Origin: Gammaproteobacteria bacterium
GTDB lineage: Bacteria > Pseudomonadota > Gammaproteobacteria > Burkholderiales > Sulfuricellaceae
DNA: 39,026 nt
Direction: 5' to 3'
Assembly: GCA_018824405.1 (NCBI GenBank)
Contig: JAHJGO010000014.1
Span: 1 to 39,026 of the forward strand
A model generated the notes under the pieces. That model worked only from the letters and a program-made list of their open reading frames with translations. It was not told the DNA's origin and searched no databases. Both the position numbers and the translations under genes were made by a program. Positions 24,486 through 34,040 of the stretch are shown piece by piece; position 1 is the stretch's first letter; every line of letters begins with the position of its first letter.

Positions 24486-27131
24486 ATGAAGATTCATCAT
24501 TTGGCCCCGGAAGCAGCACTTGCCAGTCTGCATAGCGGGCCGGATGGCCTGAGCAGTGCGGAGGCTTCTCGTCGTCTGCGTGAATACGGCCTGAATCAGG
24601 TCGAAGCACTGCCATCAGAGTCTCTCTGGCTCAGATTCCTCAAAGGTTTTACCCATTTTTTCGCGCTAATCCTGTGGTTCGCATCCATATTGGCATTTGT
24701 GGCCGAAGCAAGATCGCCAGGTGAGGGCATGGCGACGCTGGGCTACGCCATTCTGGGTGTGATCCTGATCAATGGCGTTTTCTCTTTCTGGCAGGAATAT
24801 CGTGCCGAACGGGCGCTGGCAGCCCTGCTCAAACTGTTGCCTCATCTGGTCAAGGTGCTTCGTGACGGCGCGGTAGTGCCGATGGAGGCTGCACAACTCG
24901 TTCCCGGTGACATGATTCTGTTGCAGGAGGGGGATAGTGTGCCAGCAGATTGTCGCCTGATCGAAGCATTTAGCGTCCGCGTCAATATGGCAACGGTGAC
25001 GGGCGAATCCCGCCCCAAGGCTCGTGATGCCCTGCCCAGTAACGAGGATGAGTTGCTGCATGGCCGCAATATCCTGCTTGCAGGTACGGCCGTGGTTGCA
25101 GGCGAATGCAAGGCGGTGGTGTTTTCCACCGGCATGAGCACCGAATTCGGAAAAATTGCGCATCTGACACAGATGACGGGTGAACGGCTATCCCCCCTGC
25201 AGCGTGAAATTGTCCATTTGTCACGTCTGGTTGCTGCACTGGCCATGGGGTTGGGGGTGCTGTTCTTTTTCATCGGCCAGGCGATAGGGCTGTCATTCTG
25301 GGCCAATTTCATTTTTGCAATCGGCATTATCGTCGCCAATGTGCCGGAAGGTTTGCTGCCTACCGTTACCTTGTCGCTGGCCATGGCGACCCAGCGCATG
25401 GCGAAGCGCAATGCGCTGATCCGGCACCTTCCGGCGGTGGAAACACTGGGTTCAGCCAGCGTGATATGTACTGATAAAACCGGCACACTGACGCTCAATC
25501 GAATGGCAGTGAAGCGACTGTTTGTGCATGGAGCGTACATTGCGCAGCAGGACTTGTCCGGCCCTGTTGCAGATGAGCTGCTCGCGGTTGCGCGTTACTG
25601 CCATACCCTCAAGCAAATGCAAAACCATACATGGCTGGGAGACCCGATGGAGTTGGCCCTGGTACGCATGGCTGAGCAATCGGAGCGCACATGGCAAGAT
25701 CAGCCACGTCTGGACGAAGTGCCATTCGATGCCGACCGCAAGCGCATGTCCACGCTGTGCCAGACGCAACACGGAGCAATGCTTTACACCAAAGGGGCGC
25801 TTCAGACTGTGTTGCCTTTGTGCTCGCATTTCAGCACGACGCAGGGTGCCTTGCCATTGACGCCGGAAGCCAGGGCAAGCTTACAGGAGGCTGAGCTGGA
25901 ACTGGCGCAGCAGGGCTTGCGCGTGTTGGCGCTGGCAACTCGTGAGGTGCGTGCAGGCGAGCTGCGGGAAAAGCTGGAACAAGGGCTGACCCTGCTTGGT
26001 CTGGTGGGCCTGGAGGATCCGCCGCGTCCCGAGGTGGCGCCAGCGATCCGGATGTGCCGTGATGCCGGGATCAAGGTCATTATGGTGACCGGAGATCATC
26101 CCCACACTGCATTGGCGATTGCGCGTGAAATCGGCTTGTGCCAGTCGCCCACGGTGTTGACCGGGGACGACCTGAACCGCATTTCTGCGACACAACTGCA
26201 ACTGAAGCTGGATCTGCCAGAAATTATTTTTGCCCGCCTCCGGGCTGATCAGAAAATGCGTATCGTCATTGCCTTGCAGAAAAAAGGACATGTCGTCGCA
26301 GTGACCGGAGACGGCGTAAATGATGCGCCGGCACTGAAAAAAGCAGATATCGGAATTGCCATGGGTCTGAGCGGTAGCGATGTGGCGAAAGAAGCAGCGG
26401 ACATGATCCTGCTGGACGACAATTTTGCCAGCATCGTCTTCGCGATCGAGGAAGGGCGCGCGGTATTTGGAAACATCCGCAAGTTCATGACCTATATCCT
26501 GACCTCGAACATTCCTGAAATCGTGCCTTATCTGGCTTTCGTGTTATTCAAGATTCCCCTGCCACTCACGGTCATCCAGATTCTGGCCGTGGATCTTGGA
26601 ACCGATATGCTGCCCGCTCTCGGACTGGGGGCTGAAAAGCCGCACCCGGACGTGATGCGCAAGCCACCCCGTGCGCGTCACGAGCGCCTGCTCAATGGAG
26701 GCTTGGTGCTGCGTGCCTATCTGTTTCTCGGGAGCATGGAAGCACTCGCGGCGCTGGCGGCTTTTTTCTTCGTGCTGCATGGTGGGGGCTGGCGCTATGG
26801 TGATAATTTGCTGCCGCATGATCCACTGTATCTTCAGGCTACCACCGCCACGCTGAGTGCAATCATCGTGATGCAGGTTGTGAACGTGTTCATTTGCCGT
26901 AGCAGCCGAGAATCCGTGTTCGCTCAGAAACTCTTTGGGAATCCACTGATCGTGGGAGGCGTGGTGACAGAAATCATGCTGATTCTGCTGATTGACTACA
27001 CGCCATGGGGGAATGCGCTGTTTGGTTCCATGCCGATTGGCCTGGACGTGTGGCTCTACCTTATCCCCTTTGCCTTTGCCATGCTGGCGCTGGAAGAAGC
27101 GAGAAAATGGTGGGTCAGACTTTACCGATAA
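24486..27131 (+). CDS. P-type cation-transporting ATPase, type II with Na,K-ATPase-like signatures
   Basis: The protein has 881 residues. An N-terminal cation-ATPase domain is followed by the actuator loop TGES at 172-175, the phosphorylated D330 in the DKTGTLT motif, and the hinge motif GDGVNDAPALKKADIGIAMG. In helix 4 it has PEGLL (287-291) rather than the PEGLPA of calcium pumps. Helices 5-6 carry SNIPEIVPYL and DLGTDM (D703 and D707), both very close to animal Na,K-ATPase. This places it nearest type IIC, so Na+ or K+ transport is the best guess, but the ion is unproven. It starts 70 bases after mucD, with an imperfect hairpin between them, and overlaps rsgA by 17 bases tail to tail. Confidence 0.9.
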   Translation: MKIHHLAPEAALASLHSGPDGLSSAEASRRLREYGLNQVEALPSESLWLRFLKGFTHFFALILWFASILAFVAEARSPGEGMATLGYAILGVILINGVFSFWQEYRAERALAALLKLLPHLVKVLRDGAVVPMEAAQLVPGDMILLQEGDSVPADCRLIEAFSVRVNMATVTGESRPKARDALPSNEDELLHGRNILLAGTAVVAGECKAVVFSTGMSTEFGKIAHLTQMTGERLSPLQREIVHLSRLVAALAMGLGVLFFFIGQAIGLSFWANFIFAIGIIVANVPEGLLPTVTLSLAMATQRMAKRNALIRHLPAVETLGSASVICTDKTGTLTLNRMAVKRLFVHGAYIAQQDLSGPVADELLAVARYCHTLKQMQNHTWLGDPMELALVRMAEQSERTWQDQPRLDEVPFDADRKRMSTLCQTQHGAMLYTKGALQTVLPLCSHFSTTQGALPLTPEARASLQEAELELAQQGLRVLALATREVRAGELREKLEQGLTLLGLVGLEDPPRPEVAPAIRMCRDAGIKVIMVTGDHPHTALAIAREIGLCQSPTVLTGDDLNRISATQLQLKLDLPEIIFARLRADQKMRIVIALQKKGHVVAVTGDGVNDAPALKKADIGIAMGLSGSDVAKEAADMILLDDNFASIVFAIEEGRAVFGNIRKFMTYILTSNIPEIVPYLAFVLFKIPLPLTVIQILAVDLGTDMLPALGLGAEKPHPDVMRKPPRARHERLLNGGLVLRAYLFLGSMEALAALAAFFFVLHGGGWRYGDNLLPHDPLYLQATTATLSAIIVMQVVNVFICRSSRESVFAQKLFGNPLIVGGVVTEIMLILLIDYTPWGNALFGSMPIGLDVWLYLIPFAFAMLALEEARKWWVRLYR

Positions 27132-27984
27132 GTTTCTGATAAGACGCCAGCCTGCGCGGGTTTATGCCGCCTGCCCTGACAGCCGCGAGCACCGCGCACT
27201 CCGGCTCGGAAAGGTGGCGGCAATTGTTGAATTTGCACTTCCCGAGGTAAGGGCGAAATTCAATGAAGGCGTGGTCAATGTCTTCTGGCTTGAGGTGATG
27301 CAGGCCAAATTCCTGCAAGCCAGGAGAATCAATGATGTTGCTGTCGGGATTGAGGTGATAGAGGCGGGCGTGGGTGGTGGTGTGTTTGCCCGAGTCAAGG
27401 GTGGTGGAAATCTCACGCGTTTCTATCTTCACGCCAGGCAGCAGGGCATTGATGATGCTTGATTTTCCCATGCCGGATTGGCCCACCAGCACGCTGGTTT
27501 CGCCTTGCAGAAAGGGCATGAGAGGGGAGACATCCTGGTGAGCCGAGAGTGGCAGCAAGGAGTAGCCGAGGTCACGATACAGCGCGAGCTTCTCGAGTGC
27601 CAGGGCTGTTTCGGCCTGCAGGTCAGCCTTGTTGAGCACAATCAGTGCTTTGATCTTGGCGCTTTCCGCCGCTACAAGGCACCGGTTCACCAGCTCTTCG
27701 TAGAAACTGGGTACTGCAGCCAGCACAAGAATGATTTGTGTGACATTGGCCGCGATGATTTTTTCTCGAAAAGCATCCGAGCGATAGAGCAGGGAGCTGC
27801 GTGGCAGATTTGCTTCGATTACGCCCTGATCCGGACCGGTAATCTTGATTTGAACCCGGTCGCCGCAAGCTATGCCGCCTTTTTTGCCTCGGGTAACGCA
27901 GGCGATAAGGGACCCATCCGCAAGTTCAACAGTGAACCGACGGCCGTAGCTTGCTGTGATTTGTCCTTCTGGCAATGTTTGCAC
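27115..27984 (-). CDS. rsgA: Ribosome small-subunit maturation GTPase RsgA
   Basis: The protein has 289 residues from a GTG at 27984. TTG codons at 28002 and 27975 are alternatives, but 28002 sits inside a terminator. All lack a good ribosome site. The N-terminal OB-fold (ITASYGRRFTVE) precedes a circularly permuted GTPase with motif order G4-G1-G3: LNKADL, then GQSGMGKSS, then DSPGLQEFG. The C-terminal zinc finger is CKFNNCRHLSEPEC. RsgA helps late 30S assembly and dissociates with GTP hydrolysis. It is convergent with the ATPase gene and lies near orn, as in other proteobacteria. Confidence 0.93.
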   Translation of the reverse strand: MQTLPEGQITASYGRRFTVELADGSLIACVTRGKKGGIACGDRVQIKITGPDQGVIEANLPRSSLLYRSDAFREKIIAANVTQIILVLAAVPSFYEELVNRCLVAAESAKIKALIVLNKADLQAETALALEKLALYRDLGYSLLPLSAHQDVSPLMPFLQGETSVLVGQSGMGKSSIINALLPGVKIETREISTTLDSGKHTTTHARLYHLNPDSNIIDSPGLQEFGLHHLKPEDIDHAFIEFRPYLGKCKFNNCRHLSEPECAVLAAVRAGGINPRRLASYQKLIGKV

Positions 27985-28000
27985 GGCTGCAAGGATAAAC

Positions 28001-28029
28001 AAAAAACGCCCGCAAGCGGGCGTTTTTTT
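28001..28029. terminator. Strong bidirectional rho-independent terminator
   Basis: An eight-base stem, ACGCCCGC with GCGGGCGT, is closed by an AA turn and flanked by A6 on the left and T7 on the right, so it can act in both directions. It lies just downstream of the minus-strand barrel gene and immediately upstream of rsgA. Confidence 0.9.
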
Positions 28030-28049
28030 AGCGGTAAGTGAAAAACAAT

Positions 28050-28604
28050 TTAGAAATTGATACCCACTTTGGCGCTCAGAAGCCAGTTGTCCATGCCTTT
28101 TACACCCGGGACGATTTCCTTGTTAAGCGTGTCCTGATAGCGGGCGCCCGCACCAGCAAAGAAATGGCCTTTACGGTAGTTGACGCTGGCGGAGACCTGA
28201 ATGCTGGACATGTCGGTTTCCTTGTTATTAACGTAACCATGTACATATCCAATACCTGGACCGGCGCCGATGCTCCAGCCCGGAGCTACGGAAACGTAGT
28301 AATGCGGGTTCATTTCGAAACTGGTCAGTGAAGCATTGCCATTCTCGTAGGTGCCGATATTGAATTGTTGGCGGATGGATCCGGTGGGCGGCTGGAACCA
28401 TGGGCAGTTGAGAGAAAGTTCTGCGCCCTGATAATCACTGGTGCCAATGTCTTTAACATCCATCGAGCCGACTACTGCTGCCAGCGTTATTTCAGGCTTC
28501 CAGCCATCTTTTGAGACGGGGAACATTGTCCATCCGTCGGCCAGCGCTGAACCGGAAATGGCCAGGGTGGAGAGGAGGGCGAGTGTACTGAGCTTACGAT
28601 TCAT
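28050..28604 (-). CDS. Exported outer-membrane beta-barrel-like protein
   Basis: The protein has 184 residues with a clear signal peptide (LSTLALLSTLAISGSALA, cleavage near residue 22). The mature part consists of alternating polar/aromatic strands (PHYYVSVAPGWSIGAGPGIGYVHGY, FFAGAGARYQD) and ends with the phenylalanine typical of outer-membrane barrels (KVGINF). No specific family is recognised; it resembles small eight-strand barrels in size. AGGAGACCTCC lies upstream of the ATG, a very strong ribosome site. The following terminator suggests a monocistronic transcript. Confidence 0.75.
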   Translation of the reverse strand: MNRKLSTLALLSTLAISGSALADGWTMFPVSKDGWKPEITLAAVVGSMDVKDIGTSDYQGAELSLNCPWFQPPTGSIRQQFNIGTYENGNASLTSFEMNPHYYVSVAPGWSIGAGPGIGYVHGYVNNKETDMSSIQVSASVNYRKGHFFAGAGARYQDTLNKEIVPGVKGMDNWLLSAKVGINF

Positions 28605-28698
28605 TATGAGGAGGTCTCCTGAGCTATTGAACAGAACAATAAAGTAACGCGGCCACTTTAAACCAACTGGGAGGCAATATCAATTGGCAAGCATCTGT

Positions 28699-29058
28699 TT
28701 ATTTGGGCTTATTGCCCAAAGCTTCCATAGTGACGGTGATTTCGCTGAAATAACGAATCGCGAGTGGGTCGCCATTCAGGGAATCGATCTGACTCCAGTC
28801 CACGGCCTGTACCTGTTTCTGGAAAGATTTATATCCTGCGGCCTGACATGACAGGGTTCCAGGTGCATTCTTCGGCATGCCGTCCACATTCCCCGGAGCA
28901 TAGAATTCACGCAGGCCAGCCTTGTCCTCAAATGTGCAGTCCACGGGGATGCTGGAATTGACTTTGATGTGGCTGTTGGCAGGTCGGCTATTGCAGGCCA
29001 CCATGCAGCAGCCTCCCAGAGAAGTGGCGATCAGGCCCAGCGCCAGTAGTCGTTTCAT
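28699..29058 (-). CDS. Small predicted lipoprotein
   Basis: The ATG at 29058 is chosen for its GGAGGG ribosome site and because it gives a standard lipoprotein signal. The lipobox is LGGC, with Cys17 to be lipidated. The mature protein is about 100 residues with several further cysteines (C18, C23 and two later ones) that could form disulphides. It contains VDCTFEDKAGLREFYAPGNVDG and ends in a basic tail. No family is recognised. It lies among other small exported proteins on the same strand. Confidence 0.7.
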   Translation of the reverse strand: MKRLLALGLIATSLGGCCMVACNSRPANSHIKVNSSIPVDCTFEDKAGLREFYAPGNVDGMPKNAPGTLSCQAAGYKSFQKQVQAVDWSQIDSLNGDPLAIRYFSEITVTMEALGNKPK

Positions 29059-29146
29059 TGAAGTCCCTCCGATCAAAACGGTGATTGCATGAGGGGTGAT
29101 TGTGGGCCTGCTTTTTCAGTTTGACAAGAAACTTATGATCTTATGA

Positions 29147-29452
29147 TCACTTCAAATGATAGAAGGTGGCATTGAGGTAAGCTGCGACATGGGCTTCTTC
29201 TTCAGGGAACCAGCCGGAGCCAACGTTGTTATTGCAAGCTTTGACGCGGGAGCTGAGTTGTTGTTGGCTGGAAACCTTGCGGTCGGCGCGGGTGTACATC
29301 TTGCTGCCATCGCCGCCGAATTTGGAAGCGTGACAGGCGATGCAGGATTTGTCGTGCAGCGTTTTGCCAATCTTGGCATCACCCATGGACTCGGCAATGG
29401 CAGGGGTGGCTACCATCAGGGCCAGACTGAGACTGGTGAGAAAGTTTTTCAT
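29147..29452 (-). CDS. Periplasmic monohaem cytochrome c
   Basis: The protein has 101 residues from the ATG at 29452, behind GGAGAACCT. A signal peptide ends at about residue 20 (VATPAIA). The haem-attachment motif CIACH is at residues 37-41. A methionine at SKMYTRADR could be the sixth ligand. A further cysteine lies at VKACNNN. The order GKTLHDKSCIACH and the C-terminal EEAHVAAYLNATFYHLK helix are typical of class I cytochromes c. It is a small electron carrier; its partner is not shown by neighbouring genes. Confidence 0.9.
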   Translation of the reverse strand: MKNFLTSLSLALMVATPAIAESMGDAKIGKTLHDKSCIACHASKFGGDGSKMYTRADRKVSSQQQLSSRVKACNNNVGSGWFPEEEAHVAAYLNATFYHLK

Positions 29453-29520
29453 AAGGTTCTCCAAATAGATATCAATGATTGATTTAAATACTCTAACAAA
29501 AAACTCGGGTATTGTGCAAA

Positions 29521-30771
29521 TCAGGTGTTATTTCTGAGCGATCTCAGATACGCGACCCTTTGGGCGGCGGCTGGATGCGAATCATAGAAAACAGAGTGTA
29601 GCGGATCAGGTGTAAGCGTGGCTGCATTGTCATTATACAGTTTGACCAGTGCCTGAATCAGCGCTTCCCCGCTTGCATTTTCTGCCGCGTAGCGGTCAGC
29701 CTCGAATTCGTGTTTACGTGAGTAGAGACTGGCGAGTGGATGAAACAGGAAGGTGAAAACGGGGCTTGCCAGCATGAATAGCAATAATGCCGTGTCTGTA
29801 CCCTGAGTCATGACGCCCAGGCCATGATAAAACCATTCCTGTGGCATAAGCCAGCCCAGCAGCCACAATCCAGCAAGGCTGAGAATGAACATGGAAGCAA
29901 TGCGTTTGATGACATGACGACGTTTGAAATGTCCCAGTTCATGGGCCAGTACTGCTTCGATTTCGTCGTGATTGAGGCGTGCCAGCAGAGTGTCAAAGAA
30001 CACGATGCGCTTGGAGGCGCCCAGACCGCTGAAGTAGGCGTTGCCCTGGCTACTGCGTTTTGAGCCGTCCATGACAAATAACCCTTGGGACTTGAAGCCG
30101 CATTTCTGCAGCAAGGCTTCAATGCGCGTAGCGAGCGTTTGGTCCTCCAGCGGGGAAAATTTGTTGAACAGTGGCGCAATCACGGTGGGATAGAGGGTCA
30201 GGATCATCAGATTGAAGCCCATCCAGGCAAACCACACGTAAAGCCACCAGTATTCGCCCATTTGTGTCATCAGCCACAGTACACCCAGAAGCAGGGGGAT
30301 GCCGAGTGCAAAAAGAAGTAGCGTCTGTTTAAACATATCAGCCAAAAACAGGCTAAACGTCATTTTGTTGAAACCAAATCGTGCATCAATGACAAAGGTG
30401 CGATACAGGCTGAGTGGCATTTCAAACAGGCTGGAGATGATGAGTACGGATGTAATGAGCGCCACTCCTCGCCACAAGCCATCACCAAGATTGATTTGCC
30501 AATAGTCCGTCAGCATCTGGATGCCGCCGCCCAGGGTAAAGGCAAGCAAAAGCAGCACGTCCAGCAGGGTGTGAAAAATGCCAAGACGGGTTTTGCTGCT
30601 GGAGTAATCCGCTGCCTTGTGGTGCGATTCGAGAGTGATGCGATCAGCAAAGTCCTGTGGCACGGCATGGCGATTCAGTTGAATATGACGCAGATGCCGT
30701 TGCGCCAGCCATAACCGGGTCGCAGTGGTCAGCAGTAAAGCAAGAATGAAAATCAGGGTAAAAACCGGCAT
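29521..30771 (-). CDS. M48-family zinc metalloprotease, Ste24 type
   Basis: The protein has 416 residues and several membrane helices in the N-terminal M48_N region. The zinc-binding motif HELGH is at 277-281 and the third ligand is in FEADRYA about 75 residues later. This is the CAAX-prenyl-protease (Ste24/HtpX-like) group of integral-membrane peptidases, which in bacteria cleave membrane or misfolded proteins. It is divergent from orn, with 97 bases between them. The natural substrate is unknown. Confidence 0.92.
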   Translation of the reverse strand: MPVFTLIFILALLLTTATRLWLAQRHLRHIQLNRHAVPQDFADRITLESHHKAADYSSSKTRLGIFHTLLDVLLLLAFTLGGGIQMLTDYWQINLGDGLWRGVALITSVLIISSLFEMPLSLYRTFVIDARFGFNKMTFSLFLADMFKQTLLLFALGIPLLLGVLWLMTQMGEYWWLYVWFAWMGFNLMILTLYPTVIAPLFNKFSPLEDQTLATRIEALLQKCGFKSQGLFVMDGSKRSSQGNAYFSGLGASKRIVFFDTLLARLNHDEIEAVLAHELGHFKRRHVIKRIASMFILSLAGLWLLGWLMPQEWFYHGLGVMTQGTDTALLLFMLASPVFTFLFHPLASLYSRKHEFEADRYAAENASGEALIQALVKLYNDNAATLTPDPLHSVFYDSHPAAAQRVAYLRSLRNNT

Positions 30772-30868
30772 GTAGGAAATTCCAGCGCACCAGGTCGGGG
30801 CGCACTAAAGGTGACGAGTGAATGGGGGCATGCCACAATGTGTGGCTTGATTTATATGGAACAATATT

Positions 30869-31417
30869 ATGGCACAAGAAAACAACCAGAATCTGATCTG
30901 GCTGGATATGGAAATGAGTGGGCTCAGTCCGGAAACGGATACTATTCTCGAGGTTGCACTGGTGGTGACTGATGCGCAGCTCAATACAGTCGCTGAGGCA
31001 CCCGTGCTTGTCGTGCACCAATCTGATGCGGTGCTGGACGGCATGGACAACTGGAATAAGGGCACTCATGGGAAGTCCGGCCTGATCGACAAGGTCAAGG
31101 CTTCCCTGCTGGGCGATGCCGCGGTCGAAGCGCGCATGATTGGTTTCTTGCAGCAGCATGTTGGTGCGGGCAAGTCCCCCATGTGTGGCAATTCCATCTG
31201 CCAGGACCGACGCTTCCTCGCCAGATATATGCCCAAACTGGAAGCCTATTTCCACTACCGCAATCTGGATGTAAGCACCATCAAGGAACTGGCACGCCGC
31301 TGGCGGCCAGAGCTTTATGATGGCTTCAAAAAAGAAAACCGGCACGAAGCGCTGGCGGATATTTATGAGTCAATCAACGAGCTGAAATATTACCGTGAGC
31401 ATTTCATGAAGGGATAG
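30869..31417 (+). CDS. orn: Oligoribonuclease Orn
   Basis: The protein has 182 residues, the family length. It is a DEDDh 3'-5' exonuclease that degrades two-residue RNAs, including pGpG from cyclic-di-GMP breakdown. The opening motif [11 protein letters not shown] holds D13 and E15. [10 protein letters not shown] carries the third acidic site and NRHEALADI the catalytic His and last Asp. Only a weak GGAAC precedes the ATG. It is divergent from the M48 gene and followed 54 bases later by glgP. Confidence 0.96.
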   Translation: MAQENNQNLIWLDMEMSGLSPETDTILEVALVVTDAQLNTVAEAPVLVVHQSDAVLDGMDNWNKGTHGKSGLIDKVKASLLGDAAVEARMIGFLQQHVGAGKSPMCGNSICQDRRFLARYMPKLEAYFHYRNLDVSTIKELARRWRPELYDGFKKENRHEALADIYESINELKYYREHFMKG

Positions 31418-31471
31418 TGGCATGGGATTTGCTGCGTAAGCGGGTAGGTCGCGTCAATTCAAAGGATTTCC

Positions 31472-34033
31472 ATGAAACAGGGCACTACGTTCACTCTTGA
31501 AGTTAACCCCAAAATTCCGCGCAAGCTGATCCGCCTGGAGGAGCTTGCCAATAATTTATGGTATAGCTGGGACAAGCCGACCCGCACTCTGTTTGCTCGT
31601 CTGCATCCGGGTTTGTGGGATGCCGTGGGGCATAACCCGAAAGTCTTTCTGCGTCGGGTGGATGAACAGCGTTTGCTGGATGCAGTAGAAGACCAGGTTT
31701 TTCTGGCGACCTACAACCGTGTCCTGTCCGCCTATGATACTTATCATCATGAGATGGGACACCGCAATGGCGAGGTTCCGCTCAATGACCGCGACCTGGT
31801 GGCTTATTTCTGCGCCGAATTCGGCTTTCATGAAAGTTTTCCGATCTATTCCGGCGGTCTTGGCATTCTGGCCGGCGATCACTGCAAGGCGGCCAGTGAT
31901 ATGCGCGTGCCTTTCGTGGCGGTGGGCCTGCTGTATCGCCAGGGATATTTCTCCCAGACCATAGAATGCGACGGCGGCAAGCAGATTGCCAACTATGCGG
32001 ATTCCGACTTCAACGATCTGCCTGTTACCCCCGCATTGCGGGATGATGGCGGGGAGATTCACCTGACGGTTGATTTTCCAGGGCGGGAAGTGACGGTAAA
32101 AGTCTGGCAGGCCATTGTGGGCCACGTCCGTCTTTATTTGCTGGATACCGATCTGGAAGGAAATACTTCAGACGATCGCAATATTACCCACCAGCTTTAC
32201 GGTGGGGACCGCACCCTGCGCCTGAAGCAGGAAATCATTCTCGGAATTGGTGGGGTGCGGGCATTGCAGGCGCTGGGCATTAAGCCCACGGTTTGGCATA
32301 TCAACGAAGGCCATGCTGCTTTCCTGATTCTGGAAAGGGTGCGTCATTTGATGGCTGAATACCAGCTGGATTTTGCCAGCGCGCTGGAGGCTGTCGCAGT
32401 CAATACAGTATTCACGACCCATACGCCAGTTCCTGCCGGGCACGATCACTTTTCGGATGGCATGATTGCCGAGTATTTTCAGCACTTTTGTCAAGGCATC
32501 AAGGTCAGCGTGGGTGATGTGATGCAACTGGGCTTGACCCCGGAGAGCCCCGAATTCAACATGACGGCCCTGGCGATTCGCGGTTCCCGTCACCAGAACG
32601 GTGTGAGCCGGATTCACGGCAGTGTTTCCTCGCGTATCTGTTCCACATTATGGCCGGAAGTGCTGCCAGAAGAAAATCCCATGGCTTATGTCACCAACGG
32701 GGTGCATATGCAGACATTTCTGGCGCAGGAATGGGCCGACCTGTTCGACAATGTGTTCGGTTACGAGTGGCGACACCGTCTGTCGGAGCCGGATTTCTGG
32801 AGCCGGATTGATGAAATTCCCGATCAGTTGTTCTGGAGCGTGCGGCAGTCGCTCAAATCCCAGATGCTTCAACTGGTTCATTTTCGCAAGAGCGCGCAGC
32901 ATTTCCGCAGCCATGGCAGTGAGTCCCACCTGGACCGTATGCTGAAGTTTGTGGACAGTTATAACCCCAACGTCCTGACCATCGGTTTTGCCCGCCGCTT
33001 TGCCACTTACAAGCGTGCCACCTTGCTGTTCGAAAACCTCGACTGGCTCAAGGAGATTCTTTCCAATGAAGAAAGGCCGGTGCTATTCCTTTTTGCCGGC
33101 AAGGCGCACCCAGCAGATCAACCGGGGCAGGACCTGATCCGTCAGGTGCAGGGAATCGCCAACATGCCTGAGTTTGAAGGCAAGGTCATGCTGGTGGAGG
33201 GCTATGACCTCGGCTTGGCCAGACGTCTGGTTTCCGGGGTGGATGTGTGGCTCAATAACCCGGTTTATCCGCTAGAGGCAAGCGGTACTTCGGGCATGAA
33301 AGCCGGCATGAATGGTGCGATCAACCTTTCAGTTCTCGATGGCTGGTGGGGCGAGGGCTACGATGGTACCAACGGCTGGGCTATCAAGCCGGCTCCGACC
33401 TGGATGGAGTCCTATCGGCGTGACAGGGAAGAGTCCCAGACTCTGTATGAGATTCTCCAGGATAAAGTCATTCCAGCCTATTACGAGCAAGGGAAGATGG
33501 GCTATTCGCCGGAATGGGTGAAAATGTCCAAGCGTTCCATGGCGACCATACTGCCACGCTTTAACTCCGGACGCATGGTGGATGAATATGTTTCCAGGTT
33601 TTATGCGCCAGCTAGCCAGCAGGGGCGTCGTTATGAACAGGATGAATTTGCCGGGGCGAAGCGACTTTCTGCGTGGAAAAAGAAAATCCGTTTCGCTTGG
33701 CAGGGCCTCACGCTGCGAAGAGTGGACACACCCTTAAAGCGCATCAGCTTTGGCGAGGCTGTGCGCCTGGAGGTGGCGCTGAATATGAACGGCCTCGCGC
33801 CAGAAGATGTTCTGGTGGAATTGTTGATTCGCCGCTCCAGTAGACGGGATGGTCAGGATTACCTGCATTTCAATTTCAGCTTTCATGGCATGAGCGCAGA
33901 TGGCAAGGAGCATCTGTTCGCGCTCGACCAGTCCCCTGGATTATGTGGGCGGCTGGATTACAAGATCAGGGTTTATCCCTTCCATGAACTGTTGACCCAT
34001 CCCCTGGAAATGGGCTTGATTCAGTGGTTATGA
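31472..34033 (+). CDS. glgP: Alpha-glucan (glycogen/maltodextrin) phosphorylase
   Basis: The protein has 853 residues. It is a GT35 enzyme that releases glucose-1-phosphate from alpha-1,4-glucans using pyridoxal phosphate. The N-terminus (PRKLIRLEELANNLWYSWD) is the DUF3417 region of the long bacterial/archaeal phosphorylase subgroup, not the E. coli GlgP type. YSGGLGILAGDH is the glucan-binding start. The cofactor lysine is K610 in EASGTSGMKAGMNGA. An extra beta-rich C-terminal part of about 120 residues follows the catalytic core. The gene converges with glgA, leaving seven bases between the two stop codons. Confidence 0.94.
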   Translation: MKQGTTFTLEVNPKIPRKLIRLEELANNLWYSWDKPTRTLFARLHPGLWDAVGHNPKVFLRRVDEQRLLDAVEDQVFLATYNRVLSAYDTYHHEMGHRNGEVPLNDRDLVAYFCAEFGFHESFPIYSGGLGILAGDHCKAASDMRVPFVAVGLLYRQGYFSQTIECDGGKQIANYADSDFNDLPVTPALRDDGGEIHLTVDFPGREVTVKVWQAIVGHVRLYLLDTDLEGNTSDDRNITHQLYGGDRTLRLKQEIILGIGGVRALQALGIKPTVWHINEGHAAFLILERVRHLMAEYQLDFASALEAVAVNTVFTTHTPVPAGHDHFSDGMIAEYFQHFCQGIKVSVGDVMQLGLTPESPEFNMTALAIRGSRHQNGVSRIHGSVSSRICSTLWPEVLPEENPMAYVTNGVHMQTFLAQEWADLFDNVFGYEWRHRLSEPDFWSRIDEIPDQLFWSVRQSLKSQMLQLVHFRKSAQHFRSHGSESHLDRMLKFVDSYNPNVLTIGFARRFATYKRATLLFENLDWLKEILSNEERPVLFLFAGKAHPADQPGQDLIRQVQGIANMPEFEGKVMLVEGYDLGLARRLVSGVDVWLNNPVYPLEASGTSGMKAGMNGAINLSVLDGWWGEGYDGTNGWAIKPAPTWMESYRRDREESQTLYEILQDKVIPAYYEQGKMGYSPEWVKMSKRSMATILPRFNSGRMVDEYVSRFYAPASQQGRRYEQDEFAGAKRLSAWKKKIRFAWQGLTLRRVDTPLKRISFGEAVRLEVALNMNGLAPEDVLVELLIRRSSRRDGQDYLHFNFSFHGMSADGKEHLFALDQSPGLCGRLDYKIRVYPFHELLTHPLEMGLIQWL

Positions 34034-34040
34034 GGCGTGT

